Shown here: piece by piece, positions 25,440 to 36,800 of the stretch
Layout of the letters: each line of letters starts with the position of its first letter
How positions within the stretch are numbered: the stretch's first letter is position 1
NCBI GenBank assembly: GCA_028583605.1
Contig: CM053327.1
Span: forward strand, 37,270,126-37,334,125
DNA: 64,000 bases
Source: Dastarcus helophoroides
Lineage: Eukaryota; Arthropoda; Insecta; Coleoptera; Bothrideridae
Direction: 5' to 3'
Program-made: the position numbers and the translations under genes
Notes under the pieces: model-generated
What the model was told of the DNA's origin: nothing
The model's database searches: none
The model's input: only the letters and a program-made list of their open reading frames with translations

Positions 25440-26400
25440 TTGACTTTTTTCTTCAACCTTCGACCTAAATTCCAAATTTTGAACGTTTCAAAAAGTTTTG
25501 TTTACTTTTTTTCGACTGTTTTAGTTTTTCTCGTAATTTCAAATTTTGTCTCGAAAATTTGTTAAAAATTCCAAAATTTCGAGTTTAAAAGTTTTACATT
25601 TTTCACCAAATTCCAAATTCTCAATTTTCGGGATTTATCAACTATTAATCTTTTTACTTATTCTGTTTCTAGATTACTCCTTGTTGCAAAGATGTTACGC
25701 TTTAAAAATACGTGTGGTACAGAGCCAGATTCAGTTTTAAAGTGCCCAGAGGCACCCTTATTTGGCAGATCGCAGTTATTTAGACCAATTAGTTGTTTTA
25801 TTAAAAATTGTGATATATTTCTGCTTCAGATCCTCACAATCCCGTAATAGAGCAGTAAACTTCTTAAAATCTCAGTTCACGACTTCCCTTCCTGAATTAA
25901 TAATTCAACTTTATTATCGGTTAAAGTACAGTTGGAGCTTGTTAATAGTTGCCCAAGTTTTATCCCTTGTTCGGACGACGTATCATCCCCCGATATTTAC
26001 TCGAAGTGTCGGCGGGACAAGGGGCGTAAAACAGCGCTAATGACGATTCTATGGGAGGCCGCTCTCCGGTATCCATGGAGACGGCACACAACCGCCGCAG
26101 AATTGCATGCTCAATCTGATATGTTTGTACAAAGATTTGATAGCAATTACGCGACGGTTTGCTGAAGCGCTTCTTTTCCGTTTCGACGTCCTCGAGCACC
26201 CTCTTCAGGCGTCCTCGGCAATTAACCCAAATCGCCTACGACGACGAACTGACGTGGCACTTTTTTTGTATCCGTCTTTGTGATGAGGTTAAAAAAAACG
26301 AAATAATTATTCACTTTCGTGCAATTTTGTTCGGTTTTTTTCCCACATAATTTACACAAATCGGTAGGTCGACAAATTAGTAAAATATAATGGAATCTGC
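25440..26400. other. mostly unique spacer with a CpG-rich core
   Basis: The segment from about 25960 to 26270 is markedly richer in G and C than its surroundings and free of the local repeats. Open frames exist on both strands but none resembles a known protein and none has paired splice sites. It could be a promoter, a non-coding exon or a conserved element. I see nothing decisive. Confidence 0.4.
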
Positions 26401-26465
26401 TTTACAAAATTTTAATTTTAATGAGAAAATTTCTTTTATTAAAAAAACATACATTTGTCAGTTAA

Positions 26466-27010
26466 GGTCAGTGTTGCCAGGTGTACGATAATTTCGGGTC
26501 CTGTAGGGTATACGATAATGGTCATTTGTACGATTTTAATGAGAAATTTCTTTTATTAAAAAAACATACATTTGTCAGTGAAGGTCAGTGTTGCCAGGTG
26601 TACGATAATTTCGGGTCCTGTAGGGTATACGATAATGGTCATTTGTACGATTTTAATGAGAAATTTCTTTTATTAAAAAAACATACATTTGTCAGTGAAG
26701 GTCAGTGTTGCCAGGTGTACGATAATTTTTACGATAATTTCGGGTCCTGTAGGGTATACGATAATGGTCATTTGTACGATTTTAATGAGAAATTTCTTTT
26801 ATTAAAAAAACACATTTGTCAGTGAAGGTCAGTACGATAATTGTACGATAATTTTAATGATAATTTCAGGTCCTGTAGGGTATACGTTAATGATCATTTG
26901 TACGATTTTAATGAGAAATTTCTTTATTAAAAAAACACATTTGTCAGTGAAGGTCAGTACGATAATTGTACGATAATTTTAATGATAATTTCAGGTCCTG
27001 TAGGGTATAC
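26466..27010. repeat. minisatellite of about 119-129 bp, five copies
   Basis: A unit with gtcctgtagggtatacg, atggtcatttgtacg and attttaatgagaaatttc repeats near 26495, 26614, 26745, 26870 and 26998. Later copies gain extra tacgataatt words. The unit keeps an open plus-strand frame across the first three copies (YDNFGSCRVYDNGHLYDFNE). I see no start context or homologue, so I treat it as DNA repeat. Confidence 0.88.
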
Positions 27011-27284
27011 GTTAATGGTCATTTGAACGATAATTTTGGGGGATTTAACATAAAAGGTAAATTTTGTGTCAATTTAATGATAGACGAAGAACCTCTGCAG
27101 AAGGTGTTGAGGGCCCTTTTTTTTGGTCGTCATAATTTGAAAGCTATGTTGAGAAAGAAGCCTGTAGACTATTTTTTTAAGTAAATAAAACTTGTGGAGC
27201 GACTTGTTTTTTGGTCAAAAATAAAATTTTAGGGATAATCTACGATAATTTTTAATACCTAATGCGATAATTTTTTTATTTTCA

Positions 27285-27405
27285 CCTGAGTTTTTCTCTG
27301 AAGATGACAGCTTGACTGTCGAAACGCGTTAGAGCAACCTTTGTTGTGCTTTTTAATCATTCTTGTTTCAGGGAACAAGTTTTGTTTTTCAATTTTTACC
27401 TGACA
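27285..27405 (+). mobile_element. F2 element fragment with hammerhead-like hairpin
   Basis: CTGAAGA (27298-27304) is followed by a hairpin GACAG/CTGTC (27306-27320), GAAACGCGTT (27321-27330) and AGAG. After these comes the shared tail ttgttgtg, tttttaatc and a caagttttg word. The same order recurs in at least ten other places in this window. Confidence 0.75.
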
Positions 27406-28089
27406 ACACTGGTGGACATTTACTTTTCTGGATTCTCTGTTCTTTTGCCATTCGTTGCCTTCTAGCGGGGTGAAATTAAACTAATCATCAAATGACTGCT
27501 AAATAACATGCCACGGGTGTCTTTATTTAATGATCCTCGCCAAAAAAGGCGACACGTGCGCCACCACGCGCCTCTTGACGTTGTAATTGTTAGGTTAACG
27601 CAAGGAGCACAGCGGGGGTTTCCCTAATGCCCCCTGGATCGCTAACAACCGACGTCCTCGGCTGTTTTATTCCGCCTTCTTTGTAATCAACTAAACTAAA
27701 CCAATTACCGATATACCCACGTACAATAGGTCGAAGCGCCACTAAATACAAAACCTTTTTTCCTGTCGAATAAACAAGAACTTTTGTTGTTTCTGCGACG
27801 AGTTCTCACGATATTCGACGACCATAAGATTACGACTTTTCACGTTTGAGCTTAAATTCGAAATTTAAAACTTAAAATGTCAATTTTAACCTCGAAATTT
27901 CGTAAACGTTTCGACTTTATCTATCGAGTATTGTCTTGTTTAATCTCGTCATTTAAAAAGCAAACTCAAATTACAATTTAACGTCAAACCTTGAAAGATA
28001 AAAGAGAGAAAATCGAAAAATTGTTTCTTAAAAATTCAAAGTGTTAACGCCCCAACGTTAAATGCAAAATCTCATCTACGAATTCAAAT
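27406..28089. other. unique spacer
   Basis: The segment is mostly non-repetitive, with a GC-richer part at about 27530-27680 (gcgccaccacgcgcctc). No coding potential can be supported. The last 60 bases share acgccccaacgttaaatgc with the tandem duplication at 30.2-31.7 kb. Confidence 0.45.
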
Positions 28090-29520
28090 AATAACTCGTT
28101 TTCAAATTTTGATTTTGGTCTCTTTAAATCTAAATGTCTTACTCCAGATTTTGGATTTATATATATATTTTTTTTCATTCTATTTCTAAAAAATGCGAGA
28201 TTAAGATAAAAATTTTGAGAAAAAAATATCGAAATTTTGACTTTGTTATCTTTAAATGTGAATGTATTTCTCCAGATTTTGGATTTATATATATAGTATA
28301 TATTTTTTTTCATTCTATTCCTAAAAAAGGCGTGATTAAGATAAACATTTTGGGAAAAAAAAGGTTAAAATTTTGACGTTGTTATCTTTAAATGTGAACG
28401 TCTTTCTCCAGATTTTGGGTTTACATTTTTTTCGTTTTTCTCCTAAATATTGCGAGATTAAGACGAGAATTTTGAGATAAATAGATCGAAATTTTAATTT
28501 CGTTATCTTTAAATGTGAACGTATTTTTCTAGATTTTGGGTTCACATTTCCTAAATATTGCGAGATTAAGACAAGAATTTTGGGAAAAAAAGATCTCCCA
28601 AATATTGCGAGATTAAGACAAGAATTTTGAGATAAATAGATGGAAATTTTGATTTTGTTATTTTTAAATGTGAATCTCTTTTTCCAGATTTTGGGTTTAC
28701 TTTTTTTCGTTTTTCTCCTAAAAAGTGCGAGATTAAGACAAGAATTTTGAGAAAAATTGATGGACATTTTGATTTTGTTATCTTTTATATGTGAACGTCT
28801 TTCTCTAGATTTTGGGTTTACTTTTTTTTTGTTTTTCTGCTAAATATTGGGAGATTAAGACAAGAATTTTGAGAAAAAAAGATCAAAATTTTGACTTTGT
28901 TATCTTTAAATGTGAACGTATTTCTCTAGATTTTGGGTTCACATTTTTTTCGTTTTTGTCCAAAATGTTGCGAAATTAAGACAAGAATTTTGAGAAAAAA
29001 AGATCGAAATTTTGACTTTGTTGTCTTTAAATGTAAATATATTTCCCTAGATTTTGGGTTCACATTTTTTTCGTTTTTTTCCTAAAAAGTGCGACATTAA
29101 GACAAGAATTTTGAGAAAAATTGATGGACATTTTGATTTTGTTATCTTTAAATGTGAACGTCTTTCTCTAGATTTTGGGTTTATTTTTTTTTGTTTTTCT
29201 TCTAAATATTGCGAGATTAAGACAAGAATGTTGAGAAAAAAAAATCGAAATTTGGAATTTGTTATCTTTAAATGTAAATGTATTTCTCTAGATTTTGGGT
29301 TCACATTTTTTTCGTTTTTTTCCTAAAAAGTGCGAGATTAAGACAAGAATTTTGAGAAAAATTGATGGACATTTTGATTTTGTTATCTTTAAATGTGAAC
29401 GTCTTTCTCTAGATTTTGGATCCACATTTTTTTCGCTTTTCTTCTAAATATTGCGAGACTAAGAAAAGAATTTTGAGAAAAAAAGATCGAAAATTTGATT
29501 CTAACCTTAAACTTTTAGAA
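28090..29520. repeat. tandem array, about 122 bp unit, around 11 copies
   Basis: The phrase agattttggg recurs near 28408, 28530, 28683, 28806, 28928, 29049, 29170, 29291 and 29412, most spacings 121-123. Each unit also has attgcgagattaaga and tttgttatctttaaatg. The same unit forms a second array at 34620-35360 in the same orientation. Confidence 0.92.
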
Positions 29521-30187
29521 ACAATAAGCATATCAAGAGTTTTTTCATTTTTCTAGATTTTTCTTCTTCTACTGAGTTTACATTTTTTTCGAATGTTCTC
29601 CATTCTTGGAATTTGGAGATCTCCTAAATATTGCGAGATTAAGACAAGAATTTTGAGAAAAAAAGATCGAAATTTTAGCTTTGCTATCTTTAAATGTGAA
29701 CGTCTTTCTCCAGATTTTGAGTCCACATTTTTTTCGTTTTTCTCCTAAATATTGTGAGACTAAGAAAAGAATTTTGAGAAAAAAAGATCGAAAATTTGAT
29801 TCTAACCTTAAACTTAGAAACAATAAGCATTTCAAGTGTTTTTTATTCTTCTACTGAGTTTAAATTTTTTTCGAATGTTTTCCATACTTAAAATTTGGTT
29901 CTTTTTGAAATTCTAGATTTTCTAATTCTAATTTCTGGAAATTTGCATTTGTTTTTCAAAAATTCTGCTTTCGCTCCAAATTTACTCGATAAAAGAGTCA
30001 AAATGTGGAAATAACCAATAGTTAGGGTAATTTTTTAGACACTTCGACTTTTATTACAAAAATCGTCGTTTTTCGAAATTTCGCCTTGTCAAAATTTAAC
30101 TCTTCTTTCAAAATATGACTGTTTTAAACTTTGTTCGAAATTGCAACTTTGTTCTCACAATTTCATTCATTTACAGGAAATTTTCAC
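29521..30187. repeat. degenerate AT-rich repeats
   Basis: Partial 122 bp-type units (about 29630-29800) are followed by tttcgaaatttcg-type words. No gene is supported. Confidence 0.5.
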
Positions 30188-31682
30188 TTTCTTTTCAAAA
30201 TTCGTCTTTTTCCTTAATTTAGCCATTTTCTTTTAAATATCGTGTTTTTTTTTAATTTCGACTTAATTTAAAATCCAATTGTCTTGAAATTTCGATTTGT
30301 TTCTCAAAGTTCGCCTCAAATTTTCTATTCAAAAATTGAGCTTTTGCGTTTCTGCAAATTTAGATTTTTTTTTCTTTTAAATTCACGTTTGTTTCTTTGA
30401 AACTCATTTCATTTTAGAAAGTTTCATTTTATTCTCAAAATTAAATTTTTTTTTCTTGAAACTCATTTCATTAGAAATTCAAAGTGTTAACGCCCCAACG
30501 TTAAATGCAAAATCTCATCTACGAATTCAAAGTGGTTACTTGAAGGACCAAATTGAATTTAAACCCGAAAGTTTAAGAATTTTTGAAGTAAAAACTTCTT
30601 TAGGGGCGTCACTTTTGATAGGGGTAGTTATGGTTCAGCGTCACCATTACGTTAATTTACGTCACCACTACTACTGTGCATTGTTTAAATTATTTGATTA
30701 TTATTTTAACTGATTAATTGTAGAATAAACTGAATTATTGTGGACAATTCAGAATATTTGATGAGACGCTTATAAGGGCGATTAAATTCCATAAGTGGCG
30801 CCATCTGCAATGTTTACCAAAGGTTTGAAGGTTTCGATTTATCCTTAGGAGCTTTCGAGTACTTAATTTTGGGCCAATGTCACAATTAATGAGATCGTTG
30901 CTGAAAAAAATTGACTATGACAGTAAAAAACTTCATTCTTTTCAAAATTCGTCTTTTTCCTTAATTTCGCCATTTTCTTTTAAATATCGTGTTTTATTTT
31001 AATTTCCACTTAATTTAAAATCCAATTGTCTTGAAATTTCGATTTGTTTCTCAAAGTTCGCATCAAATTTTCTATTCGAAAATTGAGCTTTTGCGTTTCT
31101 GCAAATTTAGATTTTTTTTTCTTTTAAATTTACGTTTGTTTCTTTGAAACTCATTTCATTTTAGAAAGTTTCATTTTATTCTCAAAATTAAATTTTTTTT
31201 CTTGAAACTCATTTCATTAGAAATTCAAAGTGTTAACGCCCCAACGTTAAATGCAAAATCTCATCTACGAATTCAAAGTGGTTACTTGAAGGACCAAGTT
31301 GAATTTAAACCCAAAAGTTTAAGAATTTTTGAAGTAAAAACTTCTTTAGGGGCGTCACTTTTGATAGGGGTAGTTATGGTTCAGCGTCACCATTACGCTA
31401 ATTTATGTTACCACTACTACTGTGCATTGTTTAAATTATTTGATTATTATTTTAACTGATTAATTGTAGAATAAACTGAATTATTGTGGACAGTTCAGAT
31501 TATTTGATGAGACGCTTATAAGGGCGATTAGTTAAGATTAAATTCCATAAGTGGCGCCATCTGCAATGTTTACCAAAGGTTTGAAGGTTTCGATTTATCC
31601 TTAGGAGCTTTCGAGTACTTAATTTTGGGCCAATGTCACAATTAATGGGATCGTTGCTGAAAAAAATTGACTATGACAGTAA
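30188..31682. repeat. tandem duplication, two copies of about 746 bp
   Basis: Segments from about 30188 and 30934 are nearly identical over their whole length. They share an 85-codon open frame (30456-30713 and 31202-31459, plus) beginning MKLISLEIQSVNAPTLNAK. The few differences between copies include amino-acid changes, so the frame shows no clear protection. A third fragment of the core lies at about 28035-28090. Confidence 0.9.
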
Positions 31683-33197
31683 AAAACTTCATGATCATTT
31701 TATAACGTTGGCCTAAAAAGATGAAGAATTCAAAATGAGCAACAATCAAAAATAACAGCGATTCTTTATTTCGTATTTGGTTAGACATGTTTTCATATAG
31801 ATTATTATTAAAAGTACTATTCACAGTCTTATATTATTGTCTGAACTATTCAAAATTATTTCGCATAAATCACGATAAAGTATTTACATTTTTTTTAAAT
31901 AATAAATCTTTTCTAGGTAGTTACAAAATGTACAGAAAAATCATATGTACTTAACGCTATGGCACAACACTCGGGTTTCAAATTTATTTACAGTACAAGT
32001 TATAAAAAGATAAAATATTGTCAAATTATTTTTTATATAATACAATATTTACATAAATTTAATCAATCTTACAAATTAGTTGTTTTCAAATTCTAGAACT
32101 TTAATCGCTTTGATATCTATAAACGTAGATGACCTTTTAATTCAATAATGATGCTACACTTAATGTAACACTATATTTGTTTTTGTTCCTCAATATTTTG
32201 AGTAAAACAGTTTAAAAATTAAAAAAAAGTTGGGCGCGAAGATTATTAGTGATGTTGAATATAAGGAAAATAAATTTCAAAATACGTGTGTACAATTTGC
32301 GTTAAGTCTGTGTTTAATAGAGAACGGAATTTCAGTTAAAGTTTGCACAAGGACTTCTGATGATACCACGGCGGCCCTACACCCCCCCCCCCCTATCTTC
32401 GCAAAAAACAATCTACGTCAATGTTCCCACGTACAAAAATGTTTAACGAACTACTTTTTCCTGTACCTGGCAAAAATCTGTTTCAAGGAAAATCGTTTTT
32501 ATAGACTAGTTCATTAACCATTTTTTTATACGAGGGACGCCCAATAAGTTTACAGAATAAAATCCATTTAACGTGGAAGAGAATTTTGGGTTTTAATTGC
32601 ACGAAATAACTGCGTCTGCAACTTCTACTCCCTCGCCATTAAACACAAACCTAACTGACGCACCAGTCGCACATTAATACTGTTTTTGAAAATTATCACA
32701 GAATTATTTACAGAATAAACTGGTGCAAGATAATACAAACTTCGAATCAAATTTTGCTACCATATGAGCCAATGTGTGTCCTTCATGTGACATCACAAAA
32801 CGGACGAAATGAACCCAAAAATACGACAAATTAAAACGTCTGTGATAGAAGCTTTAAAATCACGATTTAGCTGTATTCAAAAATCCTTGAAACAACAGGA
32901 ATTTGAGCGCTCTCATTACTTCCTTATCATGCAAATTTCATTAGTACGACTAATTTGAACATTAAGCGTCAATTATTCAATTACTAACGGATGCAAATAA
33001 ATCGAAAATACCGCTCAAGATGTTCAAAATCATTAAGTTCGTCATGTTTGCAATGGTGGACGGTCTGAAGTGCAATTCCAGATTCACCACATTCCGATTC
33101 GTAAAGATGGGTAAATAAAATTTCTCGCATTCGGCAAATAACGACACGGTTATTACACTCCTTCTGTTTACAAAATAATCCAAACACGTTTCAGTCG
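31683..33197 (-). other. region downstream of sim, probable 3' untranslated sequence
   Basis: This unique, repeat-poor sequence follows the sim stop codon at 33198. On the minus strand AATAAA words occur (for example TTTATT on the plus strand near 31765 and 31983), any of which could end the transcript. A run of about 13 C lies near 32383. The open frame at 32230-32517 resembles no known protein. Confidence 0.5.
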
Positions 33198-33858
33198 CTA
33201 ATGAACATACTCATTGGCCATTTGATACTGTTGACTGTCAACAATGACGCTCGCGTAACCAGCAGCACCCGACCCATGCCCAATCTGCTTATACTCGTAA
33301 ATCTGTTGCCCTTGCTGGTTATTGTTGAAGCAACCCGAGTTGAAATTGTGCGTACTATCACTAGCGCAATAAGAGTTCGTATTTAAACTCTGCAAGTGCA
33401 AATGCTCACTTTCCGAAGAACTACAACTCGACGACGACGCACTGAAAGGTCTCTGTTGAACACTCACCACAGGACTGGAGGCACTATAAGGTCGTTGACC
33501 TATATTCAAAAACGGATGTTGGCTCACCTCCGGATCAGAATACGGATAGAATATCTCCTGATGGTGATAGTAGGATTCCTCGCTGGCGAAATTCGGTATA
33601 AAAACCGGCGGATAATCAGGGGAAACATACGACGCCGTCCCGTTGGAATCGCTGAAATCATCCTCGTGTATCGACGAATTTTGCCCCTGCGTCACCAAAC
33701 CGCTCGAAAGCGTGGAAGTCCTGGCGTACTTATGCGGGGTTAAAATCGGACGTACGGGGGTCACTAGGGGCGATTGCCGACCATGGGGGGACGTAGGGAC
33801 GTCCTCTCTGGGCGCCCCCTGGGCGACGTTAAGTATCAATTCTTTACATTCTAAATCA
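33198..33858 (-). CDS. sim: sim exon 7: C-terminal region and stop
   Basis: The acceptor tttcag joins to read [16 protein letters not shown]. The remainder is low-complexity and rich in Ser, Gln, Asn, Tyr and His (for example [18 protein letters not shown]), as expected of an activation region. It stops at TAG, 33200-33198. It is shorter than I recall for the fly protein. Confidence 0.93.
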
Positions 33859-36800
33859 CTGAAAGAAATCGCTGGTGGACTCGCTGGATACCAAAAATCA
33901 AGTAGAGGGGGTTTCTTTGAGAGAAACTACTCACCTGAGGACGTAATTCACGGATACGATGCAGTGGGGTCGGGATGACCTCGAATTGTGGACTATGGTC
34001 GCGTAGCTCTGCATCCATACCCATCCCCCGCCTTTGCTGAGGAATCGGTAATATTTCGTCGTTACCTGGCCTTTGCAGAGCACTGGAAAATACCCCATGT
34101 TAATCCGAAGAAAAATATACATATTTATGCCCCTACCTACGTATCAGTAATCATTTAAAAAATAATCTTTAAATTAAAAAAAAAGTTGCCAGGAATGGCA
34201 AATTCAACAACTTTTTTTTTGATTTAAAGATGGCGGGCAAAAATGTATCACATAATTGACGTTGGGAGTAGTTTAAAATAAATTTTTAGTTTTTTTTTGA
34301 AACATTCTCAAAATCCAAACATTTATCCTTCTTCCGATAATTTCAAATTTAAGCTCAAAATTTTGATTTTTTTTTAATTTAACTTAGTTCCAAAAATCTG
34401 AATGTAATCTCGTTTAAGGTCGACTTTTTTCTCGATATTTCTATAAAGTTTTTCTTCAATTCGATCTTTAATAGACTTTTTCCAAAATTCAAAGGTTGCA
34501 CCTTTCAATTTTTTTACTTGCTTAAAACCCCGTTTAGTTTCCATTTTTTTTTTATAACATTTCAAATGTAATCTAAGAATTATCCTTTCTTCTGGGATTT
34601 TTAACTTGTTTTGAAATTTTGACTTTGGTATCTTTAAATCTGAATGTCTTTCTCCAGATTTTGGATTTATATACTTTTATTCATTCTATTCCTAAAAAAA
34701 TGCAAGATTAAGATAAAAATTTTGGGAAAAAAAAGATCGAAATTTTGACTTTGTTATCTTTAAATGTGAACGTCTTTCTCCAGATTTTGGGTTTACATTT
34801 TTTTCGTTTTTCTCCTAAATATTGCGAGACTAAGGCAAGAATTTTGAGAAAAAAAGATCGAAATTTTGACTTTGTTGTCTTTAAATGTGAACGTATTTCT
34901 CTAGATTTTGGGTTCACATTTTTTTCGTTTTTCTCCTAAATATTGCGAGATTAAGACAAGGATTTTGAGATAAATAGATCGAAATTTTGACTTTGTTGTC
35001 TTTAAATGTAAATATCTTTCTCTAGATTTTGGGTTCACATTTTTTTCGTTTTTCTCCTAAAAAGTGCGATATTAAGACCAGAATTTTGAGAAAAAAAGAT
35101 CGAAATTTTGACTTTGTTGTTTTTAAATGTGAACATCTTTCTCTAGATTTTGGGTTCACATTTTTTTCATTTTTCGCCTAAACAGTGCGAGATTAAGACA
35201 AGAATTTTGAGAAAAATTGATAGACATTTTGATTTTGTTATCTTTAAATGTGAACGTCTTTCTCTAGATTTTGGGTTCACATTTTTTTCGTTTTTCTCCC
35301 AAATATTGCGAGATTAAGAAAAGAATTTTGAGAAAAAAAGATCGAAAATTTGATTCTAACCTTAAACTTTTAGGAACAATAAGCATTTCAAGTGTTTTTT
35401 TTTTTCATTTTTCTAGATTTTTATTCTTCTACTGAGTTTAAATTTTTTTCGAATTTTCCCCATTCTTGGAATTTGGTTCTTTTTGAAATCCTAGACTTTC
35501 TAATTCTATTTTCTGGAAATATGCATTTGTTTCTCAAAAATTTGGTTTTCACTGCAAATTTACTCGATAAAAGAGTAAAAATGTTGAAATAACCAATAAT
35601 TGGTAATTTTTAGACACTTCCACTTTTATCACAAAAATCGTCTTTTTTCGAAATTTGTTAGTATCTATCTGAAGATGACAGCTTGGCTGTCGAAACGCGT
35701 TAGAGCAACCTTTGTTGTGTTTTTTAATCTTTCTTGATTTCAGGGGACAAGTTCTGTATCTCAATTTTCGAAATTTCGCCTTGTCAAAAATTTAACTTCT
35801 TTCAAAATATGACTGTTGTAGACCTTATTCGAAATTGGAACTTTTTTCTCACAATTTCATTCTTTTACACAAAATTTTCACTTTCTTTTCAAAATTCGTC
35901 TTTTTCCTAGATCTCGACATTTTCTTTTAAATATCGTTTTTTTTAATTTCGACTTTATTTAAAATCCAATTGTCTTGAAATTTCGATTTGTTTGCTCAAA
36001 GTACGCCTCAAATTTTGGTTTTCTATTTGAAAATTCGAGCTTTTGCGTTACTTCTGCGTTTTCCTTTTAAATTCACGTTTGTTTCTTTGAAACTCATCTT
36101 TATTCTCAAAATTAAATTTTCTCTGGAAAATTTAGACTTTATTATAATTTGGCACTACTCGAAAGTTGTGTTTTTTTTTTTCAAAAATTTTCTTCCGAAA
36201 TTATTTTACCATTTTTCCCAAAAGTTGACTTTTTCTGCAAATCTTTCTTGAAATTTCGATTTGTTTCTTAAAATACGCCTCAAATGTTCATCTTTTATCT
36301 GTTATCTTTTTTGTGAAACATTTTCTTCCGAAATTATTTTACCATTTTTCCCAAAATTCTTTCCCAGTTCTTTAACGTTGTCTTGTTTCCTAAATTTGAA
36401 GTTTTTCTTTATTTACAATCCTACTTTCCTAAAATTTCGATTTGTATCTTAAAATACGCCTTAAATGTTCATCTTTTATCTGAAAATTCGAGATATTCCC
36501 TTGCTGCAAATTTCGATATTTTTCTATTAAATTCACGTTTTTTTCCCCTTGAAACTCATTTCATTTTAGAAAGTTTCATTTCATTCTCAAAATAAAATTT
36601 TCTCTGGGAAATTTCGACCTTACTTTTAATTTGACACTACTCGAAAGTTCTGCTTTTTTTTGAAAAATTTTCTTCCGAAATTATTTTACCATTTTTCCCA
36701 AAATTCGACTTTTTCTGCAAATCTCGATTTTTTAACGTTGTCTTGTTTTCTAAATTTGAAATTTTTCTTTATTTACAATCCAACTTTCTTGAAATTTCGA

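Noticed and set aside
26080..26095. RFX X-box around gtatccatggagac in the CpG-rich segment
   Set aside because: The left half does not fit the X-box consensus.
32230..32517. 95-codon frame downstream of sim
   Set aside because: It runs through a homopolymer C tract, has no known motif and lies in the probable sim 3' region.
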